Made by a program: the position numbers and the translations under genes. Below the pieces are notes generated by a model. The model was given only the letters and a program-made list of their open reading frames with translations. It was not told where the DNA came from and did not search any database. Below, one piece after another: positions 34,385 through 42,086 of a stretch of DNA of 64,000 nt. The DNA lies in assembly GCA_903952205.1 (NCBI GenBank), contig CAJBEZ010000099.1, positions 62,001 to 126,000 on the forward strand, given 5' to 3'. Source of the DNA: an uncultured Desulfomonile sp. Lineage in GTDB: Bacteria; Desulfobacterota; Desulfomonilia; Desulfomonilales; Desulfomonilaceae. Position 1 is the first letter of the stretch, and each line of letters opens with the position of its first letter.

Positions 34385-34660
34385 CCCACAGCGCTGCTAT
34401 GGGCTAACATATGTAACCCATCCAGGGTTAATGGGATGTTCTCTCAAGAACAATCCATATGCGTCCCGGAGGGGCAGCGTCAGAATAGCCCATGGCATCG
34501 CCGTGGGTATATTGCGATTGCGGCTATCGTTATCCCATGGCTGTGCCGTGGGTGGATTGTCGGTGATTTCGGGGTTTGTGTTCGGTTCTGCGTAGGGGCG
34601 CTCCTGCGTGTGCGCCCTCTTATGAATTTGTGTCTGCCCGGTATTCTCTGTTCCCCGTCA
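34385..34660. repeat. Interspersed repeat family A, copy A10 (composite)
   Basis: Core CCCACAGCGCTGCTATGGGC, ACCCATCCAGGGTTAATGGG, GCGTCCCGGAGGGGCAGCG, GCCCATGGCATCGCCGTGGG, then CCCATGGCTGTGCCGTGGG, TTGTGTTCGGTTCTG, the GGGGCGCTCCTGCGTGTGCG module and a truncated TTCCCCGTCAG. Very similar to A4. Confidence 0.8.
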
Positions 34661-34694
34661 GATCTCTCGGCGCAAGGCTCTGTCGAGATGACAG
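34660..34694. repeat. Half-unit of repeat family B
   Basis: Only the right arm, AGATCTCTCGGCGCAAGGCT through CGAGATGACAG, joined directly to the truncated end of A10 inside its TTCCCCGTCAG module. Confidence 0.8.
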
Positions 34695-34716
34695 CATACG
34701 TCCAATGCAGGGCACG

Positions 34717-34940
34717 GTAGGGGCTCAAGATCTTGAGCCCTGGGCTCTCCCGAATAACATCTCTGAACCAAAAAACCCACAGCGCTGCTATGGGCTATTT
34801 TGACGCCGCCCGTCCAGGGCTTTTGGGGATGTGATTTTGAGAGCGATCATATTTGCCCCTCTTGATGGGGCAAAGTTCATGAGCCCATGGCAACGCCAGG
34901 GGTATATTTGGTCCCCGGTGTTGGGATTTGTGCTGGGTCC
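34717..34940. repeat. Interspersed repeat family A, copy A11
   Basis: Palindrome GGGCTCAAGATCTTGAGCCC, CCCACAGCGCTGCTATGGGC, an altered centre, TTGATGGGGCAAAGTTCATG, CCCATGGCAACGCCAGGGG. The entire space 34043-34946 is repeats A9, B3, A10, half-B and A11, with no gene. Confidence 0.75.
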
Positions 34941-34946
34941 GCCATG

Positions 34947-36170
34947 TCATTTTCCCAAAACCTTCTCAAAAGACCTCAAACATTCTTCCGCCTTTAACTG
35001 CCGGCTATATTTTTCAATTGCGGCTGTCCTTCCATTCCTTCCTATTTGCTCTAACTCATCAGGCTGATTACTGAGCCTCAATATCTCGTCGGCCATTCTT
35101 ACTGGATCACCCGGAGGTATACATACGCCCGCCCCTGACTCGGCCACAACTCTCGCTCCTTCCCCTTCAAGAGCGCACAGGATTGGCGTTCCCATAGCCA
35201 TGGCTTCGAATATCTTCGATGGTATTACTGTCTTAAAAACAGGGTGAGGTTTCAGGTGAACCAGGAACATGTCCAGCGCCGAAAAATAATCGGGCATTTG
35301 GTCATGAGGCACGGAATCTCTGAACAAGACGTTGCCATTCCCCATCTCACAGCTCCTGAGTTCTAATGTTTTACGTTCAGCGCCATCCCCCATGATCAGG
35401 AACTTTATCCGGCTATTCTCCCGGCATCGTTGAGCGGCCTCCAACATGGTTTCCAGGCCATGCGCCATGCCTGTTGTGCCGAAGTAGGCGACAAGAAAGT
35501 CGTCACGAGCAATGCCCAAAGATTCTCGGGCGTCCACTTTCACGTTTTGAGGATTGAACATTTCCGTGTCAACGCCATTGGTGGCAATGTCAATTTTGGC
35601 AGGGGATATTCCACGACTGGTAAGGTTGTCTCTGAATGCTTCAGTGAGCGAGATTATTCGATCAGCCTTTCGATACAGGAACATTTCGACTTTTTCCAGG
35701 ATGCGCATAGGTGTCTTGTTGCCAAGGCCAACGGCCTCGATGCTAGCCGGCCACAGGTCTCGAAGCTCGAAAATCCACGGACGTCGCCACATACGTGAAA
35801 TCATGTATCCTGCCATTGCAACAAACAGAGGAGGTGAACTTGCAAGGATCACATCGAACTTCGGAAAACGCCACGATTGCATTACGCTCGATGCCGTGAA
35901 GCTGGCCAGATCTAATATGCGCTTGGCAAAGCCAGCGTTTGCGGTAATATATGACCAAAGTCTGATAACATGAACACCTTCTATCCATTCTGCCTGATAC
36001 AGTTTATTGGTATATCCGGGAAAAATCCGACCTCGTGGCGCATTTGGAGCGCACGTGACTACCGTCACATCATGGCCCGCTTCACGCCAGCATTTAGCAT
36101 GGTCCATCAGGCGGAACGACGGCGCTGATATTTCCGGGATGAATCGGTCAGTTAGGATGAGGATTCGCAT
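34947..36170 (-). CDS. Glycosyltransferase family 4 (WbuB-like)
   Basis: 407 residues, GT-B fold. The N-terminus MRILILTDRFIPEISAPSF with RLMDHAKCWREAGHDVTVVT matches WbuB-like enzymes, and the C-terminal donor-site motif is KIFEAMAMGTPILCALEGEG (the E-x7-E pattern), preceded by DDFLVAYFGTTGMAHGLETM. It would transfer a sugar (often an N-acetylated amino sugar) from a nucleotide donor to the lipid-linked chain at the cytoplasmic face. The C5-epimerase-like gene lies upstream on the same strand beyond two family B repeats. Confidence 0.9.
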   Translation of the reverse strand: MRILILTDRFIPEISAPSFRLMDHAKCWREAGHDVTVVTCAPNAPRGRIFPGYTNKLYQAEWIEGVHVIRLWSYITANAGFAKRILDLASFTASSVMQSWRFPKFDVILASSPPLFVAMAGYMISRMWRRPWIFELRDLWPASIEAVGLGNKTPMRILEKVEMFLYRKADRIISLTEAFRDNLTSRGISPAKIDIATNGVDTEMFNPQNVKVDARESLGIARDDFLVAYFGTTGMAHGLETMLEAAQRCRENSRIKFLIMGDGAERKTLELRSCEMGNGNVLFRDSVPHDQMPDYFSALDMFLVHLKPHPVFKTVIPSKIFEAMAMGTPILCALEGEGARVVAESGAGVCIPPGDPVRMADEILRLSNQPDELEQIGRNGRTAAIEKYSRQLKAEECLRSFEKVLGK

Positions 36171-36230
36171 GGATGTTATCGCGTGACGGGCGTCCTTGCC
36201 CGGTGTTTTGTGATTGCGGTTAATACCGAT

Positions 36231-36345
36231 GTCATTTCGAACGCAGTGAGAAATCTAACCCGTTACTGTGTATGTAATTCCCCGACCATATCGCGAAAAG
36301 CTGATTGATTAGATCTCTCGTCGCAAGGCTCTGTCGAGATGACAG
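36231..36345. repeat. Interspersed repeat family B, copy B4
   Basis: 115 bp, GTCATTTCGAACGCAGTGAG to TCTGTCGAGATGACAG, with centre AATTCCCCGACCATAT. The interval 36171-36540 holds B4 and B5 and no gene. Confidence 0.85.
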
Positions 36346-36394
36346 CACAACCCAGATTACCCATGGCTGTGCCGTGGGTTGGTTGTGCCCGCAT

Positions 36395-36509
36395 GTCATT
36401 TCGAACGTAGTGAGAAATCTAACCCGTTGCGGTGTATGTAATTCCCCGACCATTTAGCTGAAAGCTGTTTGATTAGATCTCTCGTCGCAAGGCTCTGTCG
36501 AGATGACAG
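36395..36509. repeat. Interspersed repeat family B, copy B5
   Basis: 115 bp in the same orientation as B4, 49 bases after it. A CCCATGGCTGTGCCGTGGG hairpin, an arm of family A, sits in the spacer (about 36360-36378). Confidence 0.85.
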
Positions 36510-36540
36510 CCAGGAGAATGCGCTGCCAACATGACAACCG

Positions 36541-37518
36541 CTAATAATACGCGAGCTTAAATCCTACCTTATACGCCAACGCCAAGTTTCTATAAACAGG
36601 ATTATCGAGATATCGAGACCATTTGTCAGCATACATCAGAAAATCAGGGTGGCCTGTCATCTGATGCATAATGCGCAATTGAACGATGTGTAACCGATGG
36701 TAGAAATTGCTTGCAATGCTTTTTATTCTCTGCGGCGTTAGCTCATAGTATGACCAGAAGCCTGAATCGTAGTGCGGGAGATTCTTGACGATAGTAGCGA
36801 CATACGAGTCGAAAAGCTTGAACGCTTCTTCCTTTTTCGTGAGCAAATAATAGTCGTAAATTCCCCACAATGCCCATATAAAGCCGTTAAGAATATGAGT
36901 CGGTGGGTCAACCAAATATTCCTCTATCCACTCATGACCTTCGTCGTCTCGGTATATGACACCACCCTCAGCGATTGGTAACTTTAAAGTTTCGTAAACT
37001 TGATCAGCGGCTCTCCCTAACCTTGATTCGCCGGTTTCCGCATAAGCCCTAACGAGAACCGACAAACCCTGTCCTTGAGCCAGGCCAGAATGCCACGGCG
37101 TCTTTAACGTCCGAAAATATTCGAAGTCAAATAAATGAGACCACAAGTATGTCCCATACCCGGTAGGTTTCAAATTGTCGAGCAGCCATTGGGCGTTTGT
37201 CACGAACTTGCCAAAACAGTCACTGTTAGCGGTCTTCTTGAACAGATTGTAATTGCCCAGAGCATACTGCGATATTGCAATTGAATAATACTGTTTGCCT
37301 ATCGTGCCGTGGTAATCGAGTAATGGAATGCCATTATCATCAAACGGTCCGGGATAGAGCGCCTTTTCCTCAAACGTCATATAATATGGGCCAAGCTTGT
37401 CAAAACTAGTTTCGGGATTGGCCGTTGGTGTCTCATGCCAGAACGTGAGGTTGCTATTCCGGCTGAAGATGTAGGATGTGAATATTCGTTTGAGGTATTG
37501 GGCGCGGGATGTGGGCAT
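36541..37518 (-). CDS. D-glucuronyl C5-epimerase-like protein
   Basis: 325 residues. The C-terminal half carries motifs of the glucuronyl C5-epimerase C-terminal domain: DPPTHILNGFIWALWGIYDY, HYDSGFWSYYEL and SNFYHRLHIVQLRIMHQMTG. The N-terminal half (GTIGKQYYSIAISQYALGNY, then TPWHSGLAQGQGLSVLVRAY) also matches the (alpha/alpha) toroid of that family. The enzyme class converts D-glucuronic to L-iduronic acid in heparin-like polymers, and prokaryotic members act on varied substrates. No signal peptide is visible, so action may be on a cytoplasmic lipid-linked unit. It is flanked by family B copies and lies between the GT4 gene and the bi-domain dehydrogenase. Substrate is inferred. Confidence 0.82.
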   Translation of the reverse strand: MPTSRAQYLKRIFTSYIFSRNSNLTFWHETPTANPETSFDKLGPYYMTFEEKALYPGPFDDNGIPLLDYHGTIGKQYYSIAISQYALGNYNLFKKTANSDCFGKFVTNAQWLLDNLKPTGYGTYLWSHLFDFEYFRTLKTPWHSGLAQGQGLSVLVRAYAETGESRLGRAADQVYETLKLPIAEGGVIYRDDEGHEWIEEYLVDPPTHILNGFIWALWGIYDYYLLTKKEEAFKLFDSYVATIVKNLPHYDSGFWSYYELTPQRIKSIASNFYHRLHIVQLRIMHQMTGHPDFLMYADKWSRYLDNPVYRNLALAYKVGFKLAYY

Positions 37519-37545
37519 GGTGTGTGTTATGAACTTTGGGGCAAC

Positions 37546-37660
37546 GTCATTTCGACCGGAGGGAGAAATCCATCCCGTTTCGGTGTATATAATTTACCGA
37601 CCATATTGCCAAACGCTGCTTGGTTGGATTTCTCGTCGCAAGGCTCACTCGAAATGACAG
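37546..37660. repeat. Interspersed repeat family B, copy B6
   Basis: 115 bp, GTCATTTCGACCGGAGGGAG to CACTCGAAATGACAG; the right arm is changed and pairs better with the left arm than in other copies (GTCATTTCGA/TCGAAATGAC). Confidence 0.85.
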
Positions 37661-37726
37661 CCATTTATAACCTCACGCGAGATGACAGGCCTCGTTGATA
37701 CTGCAATGCGAACAATCAACACCCAT

Positions 37727-37754
37727 GTCATTTCGAACGAAGTGAGAAATCTAA
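37727..37754. repeat. Left half-unit of repeat family B beside the GIY-YIG gene
   Basis: GTCATTTCGAACGAAGTGAG followed by AAATCTAA only; it stops exactly at the 3' end of the GIY-YIG gene. The matching full unit B8 begins 22 bases beyond the other end of the gene. Confidence 0.75.
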
Positions 37755-38048
37755 TCACCATGAATCACTGAGATCTTGCCATGCAGGATTAATGCTTGAA
37801 ACAAGACGACTTTTTTTGGCTCGGCCCCACTTTTTGATTTCTTTTTCACGTGTTATTGCAGCCAGGATATCGGTGGTTTCCTGAAAGTACACTAACTTGT
37901 TTAGGTTGTATTTCTGGGTGAAGCCTTTATGAATTTTGTTTTTATGCTCGTAAAGCCTACGTCCAATGTCGCTGGTTACGCCGACGTACAGGACGTTATT
38001 ATTCCAGTTTGTGAGTATATAGACATAGTACTTACGGTCTATAGGCAT
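37755..38048 (-). CDS. GIY-YIG family small nuclease-like protein (UvrC N-terminal-like)
   Basis: 97 residues: YYVYILTNWNNNVLYVGVTS (Y-V-Y-I...Y-V-G), IGRRLYEHKNKIHKGFTQKY with the conserved Arg, LVYFQETTDILAAITREKEI with the catalytic Glu, and KKWGRAKKSRLVSSINPAW. These stand-alone domains are predicted metal-dependent endonucleases with unknown cell role and occur in many copies next to repeats. The gene sits exactly between a half and a full family B unit. Confidence 0.88.
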   Translation of the reverse strand: MPIDRKYYVYILTNWNNNVLYVGVTSDIGRRLYEHKNKIHKGFTQKYNLNKLVYFQETTDILAAITREKEIKKWGRAKKSRLVSSINPAWQDLSDSW

Positions 38049-38069
38049 GTGATTCAGACCAACGTGTAT

Positions 38070-38185
38070 GTCATTTCGAACGAAGAGAGAAATCTATCCT
38101 GTTACGAAATACGTTCATTACCGACCATATAGCCAAATAGTTGCTTGGTTAGATCTCTCGTCGCAAAGCTCTGTCGAGATGACAG
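38070..38185. repeat. Interspersed repeat family B, copy B8
   Basis: 116 bp, GTCATTTCGAACGAAGAGAG to CGAGATGACAG, followed by an extra CTTCGCTCACTCGAGATGA half-arm. It lies beyond the 5' end of the GIY-YIG gene. Confidence 0.85.
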
Positions 38186-38287
38186 CCGTCGCTTCGCTCA
38201 CTCGAGATGAACCCCTTCAGAAAGCGCTATAGAGAAGACAACAGCCATTGTTTCCCGTACCGCAATGTCTGCACAATCAACACCAAT

Positions 38288-38402
38288 GTCATTTCGAACG
38301 AAGAGAGAAATCTAACCCGTTACGAAATACATTTATAACCGACCATATATGCAAACGCTGCTTGATTAGATCTCTCGTCGCAAGGCTCTGTCGAGATGAC
38401 AG
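38288..38402. repeat. Interspersed repeat family B, copy B9
   Basis: 115 bp, same start as B8, followed by a short repeat of its end (CTCTGTCGTGATGACA). The interval 38049-38437 holds B8 and B9 and no gene. Confidence 0.85.
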
Positions 38403-38437
38403 CCGGGAGAATGCTCTGTCGTGATGACAAATACGAA

Positions 38438-40588
38438 CTACCCAACCTCAAACGCGACGCCTTCCCTTATACTCCTCACAGCAAGGATCGAGGCAATCGA
38501 GACCGCCCGCAGATCCTCCCACGATATTGGCCAGTCACCGCCATTTGTGACGGCCAGCGCAAAGGCTTCAATTTCGGCTGAGTGCCCCTTATCCTGTCCT
38601 CGATATTTCTGCCGCTGGGTTTTGCCATTGCGGCACAGGATGACCTCCCGAAAATCATCTATGATTCCGACAGCGCCACCGCCGAACATCTCAACACGTT
38701 CCTTGGGGAAGGATTTGTCCCCGCCGGATAAATACGCTATGTTGGACACTGATCCGTCAGCATGCCGCAACGTAATAAAGCACTGATCGTCAGTTATAGC
38801 AGGGGATGTCGGGCCACCAACCGATTCAGCGAACACGCGAACAGGCGGGCTGCCAACCAGATATGTGGCAAGGTCTATGCCGTGGCACGCTTCACCAATG
38901 ATTCTGCCGCCGCCAACTTCGAGGTCCTGTGTCCAGTGTTCAGCAGGTATTTCGCCTGCATTAAAACGCACAGACACTGTTTTTGGGGCCCCAATCGACG
39001 AGAAGAATTCCTTGAGTCTCTGGGCGGCAGGGGAGAATCTGCGGTTAAACCCGACCATCACAATTGGCGCAGAGTCCGATTCAGCGAGAGCAGTTTGAAT
39101 TTCGTCTATTTCTTCCAAACTCAGCGCTAACGGCTTTTCTACGAAAACATGTTTGCCAGCTCTAATTGCCTTGAGAACCTGTGTTGCGTGCTGATCATGC
39201 CGAGTCACTACAAAGACCGCTTTGACATCAGGATCGTTAAATATGGCGTCTTCATCAGTAACCGCAGACTCAAATCCAAGCTTTGTCCCAGTGGTTGTTG
39301 CGCTTAACCCGCCAGCCGAGCATATCAGTTTCGGATAAAATTGCGGGATCTTGCTCACGGTCGGAGCGAGAACCATTCGCGCGAAATTGCCGACGCCAAT
39401 AAACCCATAAGCGATCTTTCCTGCAGACGCTTGAACGCCGGGCTTCAACACGACTTTACGATCCAGCGGCTGGTCAGTCGTTATCTCAGGATAGGTAAGC
39501 AGCACACCAAGGTAGGGTTCTTTCCCTGTTTCGATTAGATTATATGCGTCTTCAGCTTGTTCGATAGGAAAACAATGACTAATTAATGGGGAAACATCGA
39601 GCTTGCCCGCGCCCATGAGATCCAGGACCGCCTGAATATTGCGCTGCTCGGTCCATCGAACATACGCAGGTGGATAATCATGTCCACGATCTTCATACGA
39701 GGGATCATAGCGACCCGGCCCATACGAGCATGACACAACGAATTCAGCTTCCTTGAAATAGAATGGTCGGCGATCGAGTTCCAGCCCCACTACACCGACA
39801 AGGACAACCCGCCCCTTTTGCCGGACAGCATTGGCCGCAAGACTGATAGGCCCCTGGGATTTAGTAGAAGCGGTGATGAGCACGGCGTCAGCGCCGAGTC
39901 CTCGTGTCAACTCCATTACATCACTAGCGGTCAGGCTTGGCCGTGCGATATCTGCGCCCATTTTTCCCGCCGCAAGCGCACACTTAGCAGTGTCAAGGTC
40001 TGTGCCTATTACTCGAACACCCGCAGCTTTCAGCAGGGCCACAGTAATCTGGCCAATCAGCCCAAGCCCGATCACCATCGCTGTTTCGCCAATTGTAACC
40101 TTCGATAGCCGTACGCCCTGCATTGCAATTGCGCCCAGCACACCGAATGCCGCATGATCAAATGGCACGTTGTCTGGCGCATGGGCGCATAAATGCTTTG
40201 GGACGCACACAACCCCAGCATGTGGCCCATTGGACGCAACCCTATCCCCAGGCTTGAATTCTTGAACACCAGCGCCACACGCCAGAACAACGCCCGCGGA
40301 GGAATATCCCATGGTCATGGGCTCATCGAGCTTCTCACGGACTTGGCTGAGTGTCTGAAAAAAACCTTCGTTTTTGAGCTTTTCGAGGACTCGCCGCACC
40401 TGATCAGGCCGTTCTCGAGCCTTGCCCAGCAGCGATTTACGAGCAAGGTCCATTGTCATCTTTTCCGTGCCCGCGGAAATGACCGACACAGCGTTGGCGA
40501 TCAGCACATGTCCGGGTTGAACCATCGGTTCAGGAACCGTGGCCACGCTTAGTTTACCGTTTCGGATGTTTTGGATTATTTGGCGCAA
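38438..40588 (-). CDS. Bi-domain dehydrogenase: zinc-type medium-chain dehydrogenase fused to Gfo/Idh/MocA oxidoreductase
   Basis: 716 residues from TTG 40588. The first about 350 residues are a medium-chain dehydrogenase with its Rossmann motif (VIGLGLIGQITVALLKAAGV). From about 380 a Gfo/Idh/MocA domain begins (YGFIGVGNFARMVLAP) with the catalytic-type HVFVEKPLALSLEE. This fusion is widely seen in polysaccharide clusters next to AsnB and heparinase- or epimerase-type genes and probably oxidises a nucleotide or lipid-linked sugar. An ATG at 40732 extends the frame by 48 residues, but that stretch is translated repeat C (VGVDPRVCP), so I reject it. TTG 40588 has an AGGAA site five bases upstream and gives the normal family N-terminus (RQIIQNIRNGKLSVATVP). 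Confidence 0.87.
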   Translation of the reverse strand: MRQIIQNIRNGKLSVATVPEPMVQPGHVLIANAVSVISAGTEKMTMDLARKSLLGKARERPDQVRRVLEKLKNEGFFQTLSQVREKLDEPMTMGYSSAGVVLACGAGVQEFKPGDRVASNGPHAGVVCVPKHLCAHAPDNVPFDHAAFGVLGAIAMQGVRLSKVTIGETAMVIGLGLIGQITVALLKAAGVRVIGTDLDTAKCALAAGKMGADIARPSLTASDVMELTRGLGADAVLITASTKSQGPISLAANAVRQKGRVVLVGVVGLELDRRPFYFKEAEFVVSCSYGPGRYDPSYEDRGHDYPPAYVRWTEQRNIQAVLDLMGAGKLDVSPLISHCFPIEQAEDAYNLIETGKEPYLGVLLTYPEITTDQPLDRKVVLKPGVQASAGKIAYGFIGVGNFARMVLAPTVSKIPQFYPKLICSAGGLSATTTGTKLGFESAVTDEDAIFNDPDVKAVFVVTRHDQHATQVLKAIRAGKHVFVEKPLALSLEEIDEIQTALAESDSAPIVMVGFNRRFSPAAQRLKEFFSSIGAPKTVSVRFNAGEIPAEHWTQDLEVGGGRIIGEACHGIDLATYLVGSPPVRVFAESVGGPTSPAITDDQCFITLRHADGSVSNIAYLSGGDKSFPKERVEMFGGGAVGIIDDFREVILCRNGKTQRQKYRGQDKGHSAEIEAFALAVTNGGDWPISWEDLRAVSIASILAVRSIREGVAFEVG

Positions 40589-40620
40589 TTGTTTCCTGTT
40601 TTGGGTTTGGATTACGGGGA

Positions 40621-40820
40621 CAGGGTAGACATGAATACAGATTGAGAGGTAAACAGAAACACGGACAACAGGGTGGACACGAATAAAGGTAAGAGGGCAG
40701 ACACGCGGGTCTACCCCTACGTAGGGGCGCACCCATGTGTGCGCCCAGAATTTGCGGGTCTACACCCACGGCTGGAAACAATCGGATGTGCCGTAGAGGC
40801 GCACCGGCGTGTGCGCCCTG
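40621..40820. repeat. Interspersed repeat family C, cluster C1
   Basis: Variants of GGTAGACACGCGGGTCTACC with CCCTACGTAGGGGCGCACCC and ATGTGTGCGCCC, plus degenerate GGGTAGACA/GGTAAACAG stretches. Units are short palindromes (GGGTAGAC.../GTCTACCC, GGGCGCAC/GTGCGCCC). Located between the RAYT gene and the dehydrogenase gene. Confidence 0.8.
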
Positions 40821-40842
40821 ATTTTGCATTGATGCGCCTTCT

Positions 40843-41799
40843 TTATGGTGTTTCCGTCCCATTTTGATCATATTTGTCCAACAACGTTCCGGTAATTCCC
40901 GGAAACATCTCATCATCCTTCCAATTCTTGGGGTTGTTGACAATATATTCACGGATTTTATTCAATGATTCATCATCCCGGGTGATGTGTTCATAATAGT
41001 TGCGTTGCCACAATTTCCTGTCGAATGCTTGCCACCCGTTTAGCCTTTCATTACGGATGTATTCATTCGTCGTCATGGTTTTGAACCATTGCATCATTTT
41101 GTGTAGGCGGGCGGGTTTACCCGTATCGTAGGGGCGAACCCATGTGTCCGCCCACGTTTGGTTCTGTTCGTGTGATTGGGATGGCAGACAGGCATCAGGA
41201 TAATTGGGTAGACACGCAGACGGCGAGGAGGGTAGAAACGAACGCGGAATAAGAGGGTAGACACGCGGGTCTACCCCTACGGTAGGGGCGGACCCATGTG
41301 TCCGCCCGGCATTTGCGGGTCTACCCCTACGGTAGGGAACCACGGGATGTTGCGGTAGGGGCGAATACGGGGAATCAGGGTAGACACGCGGGTCTACCCC
41401 TACATGTAGGGGCGCACCCATGTGTGCGCCCTCTTTGTCTTGATCGTGTTCGGTCTGTTTTTCAATGGCGTATTCGCCCTCTATTTGATATGTGTTTTCG
41501 CATTGATTTCGCTGGTCTGGTCCTGCGGGATTCTTAATTTCTATGATCCCGTGAAAATGATTCGGCATCACGATGTATTTGTCCAATTGAACATTCGTAA
41601 ATTTTAGGGACAATTTGTTCCACCAACGATCAATCATGTTTCCTGCCGAATTCAGAAGCGACTGGTTGTCAACGATTGAGCCCAAAAGGCATAACCGACT
41701 CTGGACACAAATCGTCACAAAATATAGGCCTGGCCGGGAATAATCGTGCCCCTCCAAACGGATTGATCGCCTTCTATGAATATCTGGATCAAATGTCAT
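40843..41799 (-). CDS. REP-associated tyrosine transposase (RAYT, IS200-like) carrying in-frame repeat C
   Basis: 318 residues, about 110 more than a typical RAYT of this group. The Y1 HUH fold is seen: YSRPGLYFVTICVQSRLCLL, then the metal-binding H81-F-H83 in VMPNHFHGIIEI, and the C-terminal part LHKMMQWFKTMTTNEYIR and WQRNYYEHITRDDESLNKIR. Between them, residues about 121-230 are not protein-family sequence but translated repeat C (GAHMGAPLHVGVDPRVYP, and again GRTHGSAPTVGVDPRVYP). All insertions keep the frame, so the ORF remains open. RAYTs mobilise REP sequences as single-stranded DNA, and copies of repeat C flank this gene on both sides. Whether the enlarged enzyme works is unknown. Confidence 0.85.
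   Translation of the reverse strand: MTFDPDIHRRRSIRLEGHDYSRPGLYFVTICVQSRLCLLGSIVDNQSLLNSAGNMIDRWWNKLSLKFTNVQLDKYIVMPNHFHGIIEIKNPAGPDQRNQCENTYQIEGEYAIEKQTEHDQDKEGAHMGAPLHVGVDPRVYPDSPYSPLPQHPVVPYRRGRPANAGRTHGSAPTVGVDPRVYPLIPRSFLPSSPSACLPNYPDACLPSQSHEQNQTWADTWVRPYDTGKPARLHKMMQWFKTMTTNEYIRNERLNGWQAFDRKLWQRNYYEHITRDDESLNKIREYIVNNPKNWKDDEMFPGITGTLLDKYDQNGTETP
41110..41439. repeat. Interspersed repeat family C, cluster C2, inside the RAYT coding sequence
   Basis: About 330 bases (110 codons) of repeated GGGTAGACACGCGGGTCTAC, CCCTACGGTAGGGGCGGACC and TGTGTCCGCCC units inside the transposase ORF. The unit ends are the same as in C1 and C3. Confidence 0.85.
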
Positions 41800-41858
41800 T
41801 TATTGTAGGGCGCAATGCAAATATACCGGTAGAGACGCCCGGCGCATCGATCGTGGTT

Positions 41859-42070
41859 GGTAGGGGCGCACCCGCGTGTGCGCCCTGATATTCGATTCAT
41901 TGGATCGATCAATCGGGTAGACACATATTACGGGAATCAGGGTAGACACGCGGGTCTACCCCTACGTAGGGGCGAACCCATGTGTTCGCCCTGTCTTTGT
42001 GGGTCTACCCCTACATGTAGGGGCGCACCCATGTGTGCGCCCTCTTTGTCTGTTGATGTGTGCGCCCTGT
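41859..42070. repeat. Interspersed repeat family C, cluster C3
   Basis: Units GGTAGGGGCGCACCCGCGTG, GGGTAGACACGCGGGTCTAC, CCCTACGTAGGGGCGAACCC and CCTACATGTAGGGGCGCACC in tandem, between the RAYT gene and asnB. Together with C1 they bracket the RAYT gene. Confidence 0.8.
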
Positions 42071-42086
42071 ATTGTTGGTTTTGGTG

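Noticed and set aside
34119-34720. Open frames inside family A and B repeats
   Set aside because: They are translated repeat sequence: the same peptides (for example SRVNGMFSQEQSI-like) recur in other repeat copies.
24586-38402. Possible CRISPR arrays
   Set aside because: Repeats A, B and C are long, palindromic and irregularly dispersed, with no uniform spacers and no cas genes; the 42-bp repeats at 25321-25446 are coding.
40554-40952. A 132-codon minus-strand frame with GAHAGAPL peptides
   Set aside because: Repeat C translated in another frame between the dehydrogenase and RAYT genes.
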